Source: Martensiomyces pterosporus (taxonomy: Eukaryota > Kickxellomycota > Kickxellomycetes > Kickxellales > Kickxellaceae). Taken from it: a stretch of DNA of 64,000 nt. The stretch spans positions 124,001-188,000 of the forward strand of contig MU603931.1 in assembly GCA_025201845.1 (NCBI GenBank). The letters run 5' to 3'. The notes beneath the pieces are model-generated. The model made no database searches and was not told the origin of the DNA. It worked only from the letters and a program-made list of their open reading frames with translations. Of the stretch, positions 43,471-55,852 are shown piece by piece. The translations under genes were made by a program, and so were the position numbers. Each line of letters starts with the position of its first letter. Within the stretch, counting starts at the first letter, position 1.

Positions 43471-45354
43471 ATGTTCCGCCTCTTCGCCAACACCTCCAAG
43501 AACGCTGTTCGCACTGCTGCCAAGGTAAGGACGAGCCAGTAACAACTGCCGCACTCGCTTTTGGATTCACGGATTGTCGAGGCGTGCAAATTGCACCAGA
43601 TTGAGTGTTAACGTGTTCTTAACACGACTTGCTGCCGCCGCGAGCTTGTGTGTGTAGGGCCAGCAAGTGCGCAACCTGAGCATTCATGAGTACATGTCTG
43701 CCAATCTCCTTGCGGAGGCCGGTATTAAGGTCCCCAAGGGCATGGTCGCTACCTCTCCCGAGGAGGCCTTCCAGGCCGCCAAGAAGCTGGGTAAGTGTCG
43801 GAGTTAGCCACTGCCTGTCTACAGGCAAGGGTGCTTCCTTCGAAGAAAGAAGAAGAAAAAAGCAGTCCCACGCGGTCCCTTGAGAGCTTATCTTTTCCAT
43901 TTGAAACTACCAGCAGTCACAGCAGGCTGTGCCCACTAAAATTGCCGCTCATGTTTGCTGGGGTGCTCTTGCTTAGGCACATCTGACCTTGTCATCAAGG
44001 CCCAGGTCCTCGCTGGCGGCCGTGGCAAGGGATCCTTCGACAGCGGCCTCAAGGGCGGTGTCAAGACCATCTACAGGTAAGCAAAAGCAGTCTCACTTCA
44101 ATGAGCTCATTTTTCAGTTCCTTGGCGAAGGCTGATGTGCCCTCTGGCTGATTGTCCGCACGTGCTGTCAGCTCTCGCGCTTGATTGGATTTGCATGCAG
44201 CTTTTAATCGCCACGTATGCGCGGCCAGATAAAGCGTGAGCCATGAGAAAAACATTTTTTTTTACTAGAGCTGGCCATAGCCGCGCTAAACCCTGTTCAA
44301 CCGCTGCGTGGTGCCTCCACTATCTAACCCATGTAGCCCCGAGGAGGCTCGCAGCCTTGCTGAGAAGATGATCGGCCACAAGATCTTCACCAAGCAGACC
44401 GGCGCCCAGGGCAAGGAGTGCGGCAAGGTGTTTATTGTCGAGCGCAAGTACGTGCGCCGCGAATACTACTTCGCCATCCTCATGGACCGCGCCACTCAGG
44501 GCCCCGTCATCGTCGCCAGCTCCCAGGGCGGTGTTGACATTGAGACTGTTGCTGCCGAGAACCCCGATGCCATCGTCAAGCTCCCCGTCGACATCAAGGC
44601 TGGTCTCAGCCTCGAGGCCGCGCAGGGTCTTGCTGACAAGCTCGGCTTTGTCGGCAATGCCCGCGAGGAGGCCGCCGATGCGTTCCTCAAGCTCTACAAG
44701 CTGTTCATCGCCAAGGACGCCACTCAGATCGAGATCAACCCTCTTGTTGAGACCTCCGACCACCAGGTGATGTGCATGGACGCCAAGTTTGGTTTCGACG
44801 ACAACGCCAGCTTCCGCCAGAAGGACGTCTTTGCTCTGCGCGACCCTACCCAGGAGGACCCCCGCGAGGTCCAGGCCGAGAAGTGGGACCTCAACTACAT
44901 TGGCCTTGATGGCCGCATTGGCTGCCTCGTCAACGGCGCTGGTCTCGCCATGTCCACCATGGATATCATCAAGCTGCATGGTGGTGAGCCCGCCAACTTC
45001 CTCGATGTCGGTGGCTCGGCTACCACCAAGCAGATTTCAGAGGCGTTCAAGATCATCAGCTCTGATGCCGGTGTCTCGGCAGCTCTGGTCAACATCTTTG
45101 GTGGCATCATGCGCTGCGATGTTGTTGCCCAGGGCATCATTGACGCTGTCAAGGAGCTTGACCTCAAGATCCCCCTTGTTGTCCGTCTCCAGGGCACCAA
45201 CGTTGACCAGGGCAAGAAGCTCATCAACGAGTCCGGCATCGCCATCTTCCCCTGCGATGACCTTGACAAGGCTGCTGAGCTCGTTGTCAAGCTCAGCGAC
45301 ATCACCACCCTTGCCCACCAGGCTGGCCTGAACGCCAAGCTCTCGCTTGCCTAA
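43471..45354 (+). CDS. LSC2: Succinyl-CoA ligase (succinate thiokinase) beta subunit, four exons
   Basis: Exons 43471-43524, 43658-43790, 43977-44076 and 44337-45354 are all GT-AG and phase-consistent, giving 434 residues. Exon 1 and the start of exon 2 encode a basic mitochondrial presequence ([18 protein letters not shown]). The mature protein begins near [14 protein letters not shown]. The ATP-grasp fold includes [16 protein letters not shown], then EINPLVET and [11 protein letters not shown]. The C-terminal CoA-ligase domain has [26 protein letters not shown] and [19 protein letters not shown]-cycle enzyme making succinate plus a nucleoside triphosphate in the matrix. Nucleotide preference cannot be told. 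Strong codon bias towards C-ending codons suggests high expression. Confidence 0.96.
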
Positions 45355-45589
45355 ACTGGCAGTGGCCCTGCTCATATAAAGCCGTCCTTTCTTTCAACTT
45401 GCAACCCCCCTCCTTCTCTTTTCGCTCTACATAAATACCACTTCCTCCTCTTTCGCTATACATGCGCCCCGTGCACGGGCTGCTCGTAATACACTGGTAT
45501 CTTTTGTTGGGAGAAGGAAGATGCTGGAATAAGTTGGAAGTGGATGCGGGCACTAAAAGAAGCGAGGCTATTTGTGACTTCAGTTCACA

Positions 45590-48154
45590 TCATTGCTGTT
45601 TCCGCGTGGAGGAGGATGAGGAGGATGAGGATATCCACGGAGTCGAGCTCATCGGGCATTGCCGGTCTATTTGGTTGCCCCACCAATTCAGCGTAATGCC
45701 ATTTTGCGAGAGCACAAGGAACTGGAATATACCCGACAGAGCCAAGCCCGAGTCCAAGCCAGCCGACAGCGTGAAGTTGTACTTTTGCCACCATACGCTC
45801 CAGTACCGGTAGATGATAAAGTTGAAGATAAACCCAAACAGGAACCACATTGGGAAGTCGACTGGCGGCATGGGCGGGAGACCCACGATTCCCGAGAGAA
45901 TGACTGGTATGTAGATTTGTTTGAGCCAGCTGGTGTTCGGAAAGCACCTCTGCAGGAGGTACACCGGGATAGGCAGGAAGAGGCCGAAGAGGAAGCCCCA
46001 GAGCAGCGGGCTGTACGGCGACCCTTCGCCAAACACCTTTAGCGGGCCGATGAGGTTCCATATGATCGATGCGCTGTAGACCAGGTTTGTTGAGCGGCAC
46101 ACCCATGGATATCCGCCTGGCTGGCACATGTGCGGGATGTTGTCGATGAGCCAGAAGAACAGGCACGTCTGTATCACCACGCTAAACAGGATGCCGACCA
46201 CCTGGTACAGGAGGACCTGGCGTGGCGGTATTTTCATATAGTGCCCGAGCTTCATGTCCTGGGCGTAGGAGAGCGCCTGCGCCAAGCTTCCGTGGCCGTA
46301 GAGTTTGAGGATGGAGTAGCCCGTGGGAATCCCCTGGAGCACTATCCCCGAGAGCAACTCGGCGACCAGGCTTAGCCCAGGCTGGCGGTTGGATACCGCC
46401 TGGATGATGCCCACAGGAATAACGAGCACAATGGCGATGGCGAAGGAAAGCAAGTAGCCCCACCACGGAACGCCAATCCGGCCGCCCACACCCACGCCCA
46501 CGGCCGTCGTGCAGCTGGCTACGAGCATAGCCACGTACCACCATGACTTTACGGGTGGGTACTGCAGGATGAGCTTGCCGTGTATATCGTCGTGCCTGGC
46601 CTTTGTCTCGCGCACCCTCTCGATGATCTCCCTGCCATTATACAGAGCGATATGCACGAGGATGGACATCAGTGCAGCGAAGCCAATGCCGTAAACCCAA
46701 GAGAACTCCAGGGACATTCTAAGCGGGCTGTAGCTGTTGTAGGCGCTGACGTCGAAGACGCCATCCTTCATGATGCGCGAGATGTTGTAGACGGAGCTGT
46801 TAGTGGTGAACACGCTGGCGCTGTAAAGGGGCAAGGAGGCGGAGCCCCAGAGGTTTTCGAAGTAGGCGACGGGGAGGGCGACCCAGAAGACAAGCACAAA
46901 GCCCACAAACAGGTTGCAGGCAGCCCAGAAGGGCGTTGCAATGGGGCTGTTGAGAAACGCGTTGGAGAAGACACTCCAATCGAGAGAGAACGCAAGCACA
47001 CCGAGCCCCTGCTTGCCGTCTCCGACTAGATTCGCCAGGTGGCTGTGTGGTGCTATGAGACAGAGGATGGAGATTGTCGAAAGGGCTTGGAGCAAATATC
47101 CTGGAATAAAGTACCACACGAAGCTGGCTGCAAAGCATATCCAGAAGAACCGCGTTCTACCACCACTCGGCGGCGGCTGTCCACGGCCCCCGACATAGCT
47201 CATCCTGCTGCCGCTTCGTCCGCGCGGCCTGTCCTGGTCTGGCTTGTGCTCGTGGAACGTGCGGAACAGCGACGCGTTGATGAGAGACGACGGCCAAATC
47301 ATGGATGCTGGCAAGACCAGAAGCGTGCGCGAAAGACCAGCTAGCGAGTATGCGAATAGCTGGCCCGTGAGGAGCAGAATGAGTGCAGTCCACAGAGAGA
47401 ACGTCGGGATGTAGTAGAGCCTCAGCACGGCAAAAATGTCCACAGTCAGTGCCATATATGCGCTCGAGTTTGACATGAGCGAGATTAGAGCGTGCTCCTT
47501 GATTGTGAACGGGCCAGGATTCATTGTCCATTTGTACCCAAAGCAGTTCCACGTGCGTTTGGGCAGCAGCCAGGCCATGGCGATTCCCAGCGGATAACAC
47601 AGCAGCTGGACAATCAGCAGGTTGAGCGCAATGGGGTTGTCGCGCTCCCAGTAGAACTGGTTGACGAAGGAAATCAAGCATACGAAGAATACACCCAGGA
47701 CATTGGAGCGGAACGTCATGGACGGCATCGATGGTACATCGGAGTTGCTGACAGCCATGCGAACAACCTCAAAGGGGCTGTCTTCGACCTCAGCATCGTC
47801 ATCTCCCTTTTCAGTACGTGTACAGTTTCCAAATGAATTGCCGCTGTTATTGGTGGTTGTGGCTGTGGTTGTGGCGGTGTTTGAGGAGTCTTTTTCCTCT
47901 AGGTTGTAGTTGCAGTTTATTTCGGCGTTATCGGAGGCGGTGGATGCGGTGTCTGAATACCGCATCCCAGCAAGCTTCTGGGTGTTGCTCTCTATCTCGT
48001 CGTTGACTATACTTGGCGTAGCTGCCTGGCTTACTTCCGCTGCGGCCTCCTCGTTTTGGGCTGCATCCTCGATGTAGCTAGTTCGAGCACGTGGCGGGGG
48101 GTGTAGCAAGGAACTGTTTTGCGGCTCGGCATCATCTCTGATAGTCTTGTCCAT
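45590..48154 (-). CDS. OPT-family oligopeptide transporter
   Basis: Single-exon integral membrane protein of 854 residues. The first 130 residues are polar and Ser/Thr/Asn-rich and cytosolic, then about 14-16 hydrophobic segments follow. OPT landmarks are NPGPFTIKEHALISLMSN near residue 210 and the later YMKIPPRQVLLYQVVG and NNWWG-like end region (LNWWGNQ). Members import small peptides such as tetra- or pentapeptides and glutathione with protons, at the plasma membrane. The substrate is not readable. A Ser run followed by RKQQ ends the protein. Confidence 0.93.
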   Translation of the reverse strand: MDKTIRDDAEPQNSSLLHPPPRARTSYIEDAAQNEEAAAEVSQAATPSIVNDEIESNTQKLAGMRYSDTASTASDNAEINCNYNLEEKDSSNTATTTATTTNNSGNSFGNCTRTEKGDDDAEVEDSPFEVVRMAVSNSDVPSMPSMTFRSNVLGVFFVCLISFVNQFYWERDNPIALNLLIVQLLCYPLGIAMAWLLPKRTWNCFGYKWTMNPGPFTIKEHALISLMSNSSAYMALTVDIFAVLRLYYIPTFSLWTALILLLTGQLFAYSLAGLSRTLLVLPASMIWPSSLINASLFRTFHEHKPDQDRPRGRSGSRMSYVGGRGQPPPSGGRTRFFWICFAASFVWYFIPGYLLQALSTISILCLIAPHSHLANLVGDGKQGLGVLAFSLDWSVFSNAFLNSPIATPFWAACNLFVGFVLVFWVALPVAYFENLWGSASLPLYSASVFTTNSSVYNISRIMKDGVFDVSAYNSYSPLRMSLEFSWVYGIGFAALMSILVHIALYNGREIIERVRETKARHDDIHGKLILQYPPVKSWWYVAMLVASCTTAVGVGVGGRIGVPWWGYLLSFAIAIVLVIPVGIIQAVSNRQPGLSLVAELLSGIVLQGIPTGYSILKLYGHGSLAQALSYAQDMKLGHYMKIPPRQVLLYQVVGILFSVVIQTCLFFWLIDNIPHMCQPGGYPWVCRSTNLVYSASIIWNLIGPLKVFGEGSPYSPLLWGFLFGLFLPIPVYLLQRCFPNTSWLKQIYIPVILSGIVGLPPMPPVDFPMWFLFGFIFNFIIYRYWSVWWQKYNFTLSAGLDSGLALSGIFQFLVLSQNGITLNWWGNQIDRQCPMSSTPWISSSSSSSSTRKQQ

Positions 48155-50889
48155 TTAGGCTAAACGTAGTACGGCGTGTGTGTCTACTATAGCCGAGGAA
48201 AGAGCGAGAAGGCAGTAGGGTGTGTAGTGGAGTGTGTTGACACGTAAGGGAGTGTATGGAGAATGCTGGCTAGTGTCACCGATGGAGATGTATGCGTCAC
48301 ACGTAGTGGGACACCTATCGCTATTGCCAATATAGCAGGCTGTCTGTCTTGTAGCCTATGGTCTGCTTTGTAGGTAGAGAAGGGGTGGGCTACAGTGCTA
48401 CAAGGCTATAATAGCGAAAAGCATAGTGCAACAATCCTCAAAGAACAAATGTCCAAAAAGAGGTCATATCTGCAGCGACAATTGCAAGTGCGTGTGTTCG
48501 TATGTCCATTCGCATGTGTCTCGGAAATGTGTTATGCACGGTTGCAAATGGGGACCTGGGATTTTCTACTATTTCTGGCGGGATATTCTGTATGTGAACA
48601 TACATAATGGCATACATAATGGAGAGGAACAGGGCGCAGTAGCACTCTGTCTGTGCCACCTAGAAGTGAACGAAAAGGAGGGGAGTAGTGGCAACAGACT
48701 ATGTGCGTCTCTCAGCATGAGAAGGCACCATTTACGCAGCGTGGCTATGCGTGTTTACGCTTTCAAGGATGTGGGCTGATGTGAGAGCAAAGGGCTAAAT
48801 GCTTTGCCAATGGAGAAACAAAAGCAAGACGCTCGAAAAGCTTTACCTACTTATATACGGATTTTAAATGGTATATGCAGCGGAGGGAATGCTGAGTGAG
48901 AGGGAAAAAAAGACAAGAAGAGGAAGGCAAAATAGAGGAAGGCAAACGAAGCAATGCTGTAGCGAGACACAGCAAGGAGTGGGGGAGATGGAAAGTTAAG
49001 TGGGTTAGAATATCATATGCAGCAATTGACTTGCATACGGGATAGATATACACATGTGCATCTGAATGGTTATGTGTGCCAGCTGTTTTTCTGCATTTAT
49101 TTAACGGCACAAGGAAGGCGCCGGATGCTACGGTAAGGAAAGTGCAAGCGCTATGCGACTTGTCTGGCCACGCTCAGCGCCTAGGCAATGAGGGCGCCTG
49201 AATTTGCGCAGTATTTGCCCAGGAACGATGGCTGGGAAGCTATTGAGAAATGCGAGACGCTGCTTAAAAAGCGTGCTAGGAAAGACATGCCTGGCAAAAG
49301 GACGCCAATTAAAACGCGTATGCACTCAAATGAGGGGTGTCGCATCAGTAGTTGAAACTCCACTGGCATCACATTTTCCTCTGTAGCTATGCCGGTAGGC
49401 AAAAAGTACGGAGTATGCAAGAGCAACTGGATAATCGTCAATAGACGCCTATGTATAAACGGGGATTAGCTCGTAGCATTCCTTCCTTGGCTGTGGAATC
49501 CTCCGTGCAAGACAGGTGCATGCAGTGAAGTGGGGAGGGAGGCACTGCAAATGCCCAAAACCCACACTGGTGGCGGTTTTGTGGCAACTCTAATACCCTC
49601 CGCCATCCTTATTGAGGTCAAACAGGGCAAAGAAGGGGCGGCGTATATTCTCTGGCGAGGGAAGCAGCCAATGGACAGCAGCGACAGGAGCGAGGCTGCT
49701 GTATTCGTGGGCACGAGGACCGCGTTTGCCTATGCTGTTGGATATACTGTGTAGCAGGGTGGACGTGGAGGCGGCGACTGAGGTGCTCGCATCTGAGTGA
49801 GGGGAAGGTGGCGGGCCATGACAGGACACGGAGACGTGAGGTGGATGGACGTGCAGCATCGTGACGAGACTTGCTTTATCTTTTCTTTGTTGGGCCTCTG
49901 CTGGCTGCTCATTAATTTACGTCTTGTCGATTCTTTGGGCGCATCCGATATGTGCCAAATAAACACATATATGGGCGCCAGCTTTCTATTTTTCTGCCGA
50001 GCGCATGCACAAGCCGATATGCATAGATTTGCTCCCAAAGAAGAAAGGAGCCAAGAGAAACAGTGAAAGAGCGTGATGTACGCTGGCCGAGACGAAAACA
50101 ATAAACGGGCATTATCGTCGCTGGTCAATAGAGCAGGCCTGCTTGTCCGGCGGCAGCTTGCAACGCTGTGAGCGGCACCATCTCAGCACGAAAGAAACGG
50201 GGCACGCATCATTGCCAAGTCACATATACACGCAGCCACATTTGCTTGGATGTGGCTCTTTGCAGAAGCAGCAGCAGCATCCCGCCAAGCACCGCCAGAC
50301 ATGCCAGCCAAAAATAATACGCTGATTTTTCAATTAGCGGCAGGTGTCAGTTGGTCAGATATTGGAGCGACGCAGAGAAGAAAGAGACAAAGACATCTAC
50401 ACTTTGCGGCCTTGTGCTTGTCCCTCTACTGGGCAGGGGTTTTCAGGCAAAGAGATCAGGGCACTTGTGTGTAGCGCGCTCAAAGAGACCATACGCATCG
50501 AGATCTACAGACGCATTGTGAGTGGAGGCGAGAGGATGGTGAATTTAGGAGCAGTGTGGGTCGATTGTTTCCCGCCCACGCGGGCAGACATAATAAACAT
50601 GGATGTGCGTGTACATGTATGGATGCACAAGTGGTGGGGATGGGAACAGGCATGTTTGGAGCGCAAAATTGCGGGTTTACCCAGCCCAACCAAACACGGA
50701 ATGCTGGGTCTGCAGAAAGACATGCTCACATGGCTACTTTGTGGGCAGCAATCACACATACACGCTGTATAATGCACGCCAGGCGCAGCAGCAGCATGAC
50801 AAGCAGCAGAAAGAGAAGGAGAAGGAGAAGGAGAAAAAGAGAAAGAGGTGCTGAAAATCACTGCATGCTGTTGTGTGCACACATTCTGC
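48155..50889. other. Gene-poor 2.7 kb, nothing recognised
   Basis: Lies between the OPT gene start and the 3' end of RPA3. Open frames are short on both strands with no domain-like sequence; the base composition is A/G-rich and uneven. A GAGAAG-rich purine tract lies at 50810-50845. A small multi-exon gene like RPA3 could still be hidden here. Confidence 0.4.
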
Positions 50890-53800
50890 TCACAAAGACA
50901 TCCCCATCCACCCATCCCAGCAATAGTACAATCGGCGGTAGGGAGAGCAGATGTTTGGAATAGTGGATATGGTGAGGATGTTGTCTGAGTGGGTCAGTGG
51001 GAAAAGAAAGGTGTGACAGCGCAGCAGAGCGAAGGCGAACAATACAAAAGAAGTGACGTACCGAAGCTGTCAGAGAGGTCGACAGCAGTGAAGCCGTTCA
51101 CGGTGCCGTCGCTCTGAACCTTGCCAAGCAACTCGATATAATTGGAAGTGAAGGTGCACTCCTACACATGCAGCAATGGCAGAAGCAGCGGCCAAGTCAT
51201 GAGCAGCAAGAAGGCATGCGAATAGTGCAATGGGAACATGAGGACAAACGCAGGCTTCTCATTCTCAAGCTAATATAAGCACCCATAGGCGCGCCTTTGG
51301 GGTTGATGAATGGGGGAGGCAAGACAAGGTGTCATTCGTGATTGATCGAATGAGAAAGCCCAACAAAGACAGCGCTGCAGAGAAACAAAGCAGAGATGTA
51401 CAGGTGGTGCATTGGTATGGTGGGCGGATGGGTGGTATCCAGCATGCAGATGTGGTAGTATGATGCGCAAAAAAAAGAAGGCAGCAGGCAAACAAGGGCA
51501 GTTTGCGGAACAAGAAAATGGAAGCAGCACACAACAAGGGTCTAGGAGCTGCACAAGAGGGAGCTGCCAAGATGGAACACAATGGCGCCAGCGCTTCTTT
51601 GTTGTGTTTATTGTTGGCGTTGTTGCTGCTATTGCCTTGGCTGCTGTACCTGGCCGCGGACGCTGCATGCGCCACTTATTAGCTTAGAGCTGGGATGAAT
51701 TGGGAGTGGTTGATTATTTATTTTTTTTTGGATGGGCATGCTTTATTTGGCTTCCACAAGTCCAAGTGCGTGAGCACAGCGCAGGCAGGAAACCGGGAAT
51801 GCCCACGACACACGCATTTCCCCAGTCACACGTGGATGGCAGTGGCTGTTTAAAGTGATCCGAGCCACACCAGAAAGAGGTGGAGGAAAAGCGGGCGACC
51901 CAAGCCGCGGACGAGCAGGGGAGAGATGCCAATGGAAGGGCCGTAGTAGTACGTATTGTAAAAGGCAGCAGCAGCAGCAGCAACAGCAGCAACAACAGCT
52001 TTACCGTTGCTGTTTCGGTTATTAGCAATGCAATTGCCGAAAGAGGGAGTGGTTGTTGTCTGAGCTACTGCGCAAAAGACACTCGCATGGAGACGTAGCA
52101 TTCTGTGCGTGTGGCACACAGCTGAGAAAAGGTGTTTTTTTCGAATGTGTGGAGTGAGGCAGAGATGAGGAACAACCGCGTCAAGAATAGAACCGCACGA
52201 TAGAAATGCCAGTAAAATTGGGAGTGAGCAGCGCGGGTGGCAAGAGAACACAATCCTGTGCTGTGCAAAGAAGAATAGAGGCCTCTTGCAACAATCACTC
52301 GGCAGCCATCTGTGTTTCGGTTAGTGGTGCGCAAGGAGGGAACGAGGAGCGGGGGAGAGGGAGAGGCGAAGCAGTGGTGGCTACTCGATTATTGAGCAAG
52401 CAAGCCGGGTAGCGGCTATAGCCACTGCTCTCCGGCGCGTGAAGAGAGCAGCAATAAAGGCGCTTTGTTCAGCCAGCAGCGCCAATAACAGCAGCAGCGG
52501 CATCAGTAGACATGGCAGACAAGGAGGCAGTAACCAAGATCAGCCTTGCTGGGACAACTTACTACGGCGGGATTGACAGCAACCGTGTTTCCATCCGATG
52601 TCTCGAGAACAAACCCGCTGCCCTGGGACTACAACGAGAACAGCTGAATCAAACACCACGAGATAATGCAGCGAGGAGAATGTTTCAGTCGCATAAAAGC
52701 CGCGCTACATGGCGATAGAATGAGGGACAAACAATATGTGCGCAGGGAAGAAAACAGGCGATTTTTCTTCCAGCGGCAGGGATGCCCCATACGTGCACTG
52801 TGCTCACATCGGCGTGGGCTGTGTATTGGGGAAGGAGGCATGACGTGGCAGATGGGTGCGAAAGTGCACACACACACACAAGCTGTCACCAGCTTGTTCG
52901 TGTAGTGGTGCCAAGAGCTGAGGGAGGCGGGGGGAGGTGGGTGCGAGGCTGCTCAAATGGACGTGCAGAAGAGCAGCGTGCGGGCGGCTGACAGGCATTG
53001 GAGGCGGACAGAGCTGCTGCCTCGAGAATAAAACGAGGTGGAGGGCAAAAGAAGCTGTGAATCAGCAGTCGCAAGTGGATGATTGTGTGAACAGGTGAAG
53101 CGACAGCCTCGCTTTTGGTAATATTAACGCCCTCTTTGCAGGCAGACACAAGGCGGCTCTGCCGCTGGCCTTCTCCGTACTGCTTATGAGGAGGCTTTGA
53201 GGGCTGGCGAGGTATATGCCCGCCGGTGCTGCTCCTTCCCCTTCCACTCACCCACGTAATTGTTACGTGTGCCATTTGGCAGTGGTGGTTTTATTGCGCA
53301 TGAGGGATCCGCTGCATACAAGGCATCCACGGAACAGGGGAAGAAAAGTGCCAGAGCATAATCGCGCATTCACACATTTTCGTATACGCGGATGCCACGC
53401 AGATTCGTGGTCGAATTTGACAGCTGGCATCCACTTCATAGCCACAGCCATTGGCGCGGCTTAGGAAGAAGGGTGTCGCTGCAGCAGCAGGCAATCTGCA
53501 GCTGGCGGTGGACATATGGCTCAATATACCCCTGCGTGTATGTGTCTATACGAGGGCGTGGATTGCGTATACAGCGGTATATTATTTCTCTAGCGGGGAG
53601 CAGCAACAGGAGACAGGAGCGCGCATATGGCCACGCGCTCGCACCCACGTACAACCAGCAAGCGCATTCATTAGATTACAAGTGGCTACGCCATGGGAAT
53701 AATGCCGCTCTCGCTCGCTCTCACTCGCCCCCATTGTGTGGGGAGAAGCAGAGAGAACCGAGCAAGAAAAGAGGGCATAGACATGTGAGACACAGCAACC

Positions 53801-53890
53801 TACCTGAACAACACGCCCAACGAGGCGGACCGTCGTGTTGGTATACTGGCTGAGCATGCTGGCGTTGACGCGAGGAGTAGGCTTGTCCAT
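50890..53890 (-). CDS. Replication protein A 14 kDa subunit (RPA3), four small exons
   Basis: Exons 53890-53804, 52622-52563, 51161-51062 and 50984-50890 are phase-consistent and total 113 residues, a normal RPA3 length. Exon 1 encodes PRVNASMLSQYTNTTVRLVG, matching the 'PRxNxxMLxxYxxxxVRxVG' family start. Exon 2 is GSGFVLETSDGNTVAVNPAV. Exon 3 is YIELLGKVQSDGTVNGF with LSDSFG. Together these make the single OB fold. Splice donors are GTAGGT, GTAAGT and GTACGT. Introns 1 and 2 are about 1.18 and 1.40 kb, far longer than any other in this window. RPA3 is the small subunit of the ssDNA-binding RPA heterotrimer. Exon 4 is the weakest part of the model. Confidence 0.78.
51966..51999. repeat. CAG/CAA trinucleotide tract in RPA3 intron 2
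   Basis: A run of GCAGCAGCAG-type triplets with some CAA, in non-coding intron sequence. Confidence 0.75.
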
Positions 53891-55852
53891 AGCTGGTGAT
53901 TTTTGATTCTTGCAAACGAAACGTGGTAGCGCGTATCCGTTTAATTCGTCCGGCGCTGATGTTTCCGGCAATAGAACTGTTTAAACAGAGAGCAGTAGTC
54001 GCAAGCGGGTGGCAAGAAGAAGCAGATGCTGAATTTGCAGTGGTGGAAATTTCGCAAGGGCAGCCAGGTGACTCGTGGAGCAGGAAGAAAAGGTGTGCTG
54101 AGAAAAAGGAGAGCAGGCGTCTGATCTCTTGTACAGAGCCGCGCTCTTAACGTAAACACCTGCGGCTGCGCAGTCGCCGTCTGGCGTCCTTTCGCGAAGC
54201 AGCAGCCAGCGCGTACCCGCTGGCGCCTGTTCAGCAAGGCTGGTGATTACATCGCGTAATTTTGCAATCCCGGTGTGCGGTGAATCACGCATGCCCTTTG
54301 CTTTGGGGGAGGCTTGGCTGAGGAACATAGGCTCCGAGCCTGCGGGAGCAGGTGCAAGAGATAAAAATAAAGCAGGGGCAAATAGAAAACAGGCTTTGGC
54401 GTGTGGCAGACAGGCAGACAGGCAGACAGGCAGCCAAACAGCCAAGCGGGCAGGCTACCGGCAGGCAGAAAGGGGGTAGGCGGGCGGAGGGGCCCAGAAA
54501 GAGAACAAAGCAACCCACAAAAGCGAATGCGAGATCCGTCGCTGTATCCACGAGGTCCGCATTTCTGCCACGCATCCGCAAAACACGAGCTTGCCGAGCG
54601 GACGGCGGAGGCTGTGGCATACGCACAAAGGCTGGCAGGCAAAGCGAGGGCACGCAGCCAGCCAGCCAGCCAGAAAGGCTCCAGAAGCAGTAGGAGAAAA
54701 GACGAGCGGCACGTCAGCCAAGCAGCCAGCGCTGCCTTCTGTGGTGTTGGCTGCCCAGCAAGGCAAGAGGTGCGGGTGCATCGTTTTGTGCGCAGGAGCG
54801 TGGCCCGCCAGTGGTAATCAGCCCCACCCCGCGGCCACCCCCCAACAGACATGCGCCTGAGGGTGGTGCTCAATTTTCAGGCGCGCTGGTTATTTTCGGT
54901 CGCAAGCACTTCATGCAGTGCTCGGCCCAGCTGCGTGATGAAATCGAAATTGAGGGAAGCAGCAGAGGAATAAAGCAGACATTGGGGGGCCCGATACACC
55001 CCCCGCTGGCTCCGGAACGGGGAGGGGGAGCAGCCGGGCAACGTGCCGCCCCCTTCACACTTGCTCGCTCTTTGTGCGCATTTTTCCTCGCACCAACAGG
55101 TCTTTCTAAATGTGCTTATTTTGGCGGAGGAATAAAAAGTTTTCATGTTTTGTTTTCTAGCTTGGCACGCCCTGTTTTTGGCCATTCAGTCTCTTCTCTA
55201 CAGCGTTTTGCAGACCTTTTTATTTATAGGGCTCTACAGCCTGGCCACCTCTTCCGCTGCCATTGCCTTTTTGTTTTTTGTTCACCAACCCCCGTCTCAT
55301 ACAGCACAACTACTCTCGCTCTGAGCAGCAGCACAGCACACAGCACACGCTCTTCTTTTCTTCCCACCTTTTCTCTTCACACTCAGCAAAGCAGCTACAT
55401 CACCCAGCATTGCAGACGGGCTCTCGTGTACTTGTACTTTCCCCTTGCTCGTCCTCCGCGGCATCAACCATCCAAAACACAAACGCCCAGCGCTCGGCAG
55501 CTCTGGCCCGCCTAGCTCGAAGCCCTGAGCTTGCAGAACACCAAAGCCAAAAAAATAGTCTGCAACCGGTGTTGCCCGCAGCTTGCTGCAAGAGACCACA
55601 TCAAAAACTGTTGGATAGGCGTAAATGCTATTTTAGGGATCGCTTGTCTGAGTCCTGCCCCCGTCTCTCCCCTCTGCATCCAACCTTGGTTTTTGTGCCC
55701 AGTAATAAATAACGCCTTTCCGGTCGTTGTTTTTGATTCATCGCCACAGGCTTGCTCTTCGCACCTTTCCCTGAACGCCTTTCTCTCTCCTCTGCCCTCC
55801 TTGTATTATTCTCTGCTCCTTCATTTTTCTGCTCCTTCACATCGCGACTGCA
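53891..55852. promoter_or_regulatory. Long divergent region, RPA3 / PCL-type cyclin
   Basis: About 2 kb between outward-facing genes. It contains short GGCAGACA repeats at 54405-54433 and a GCCA repeat at 54657-54672. The last 800 bases before the cyclin (55060-55850) are C/T-rich, suggesting an unusually long leader or promoter. No convincing coding sequence seen. Regulatory role is inferred from position. Confidence 0.4.
54405..54433. repeat. GGCAGACA tandem repeat
   Basis: Three perfect 8-base units plus a partial fourth. Confidence 0.85.
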
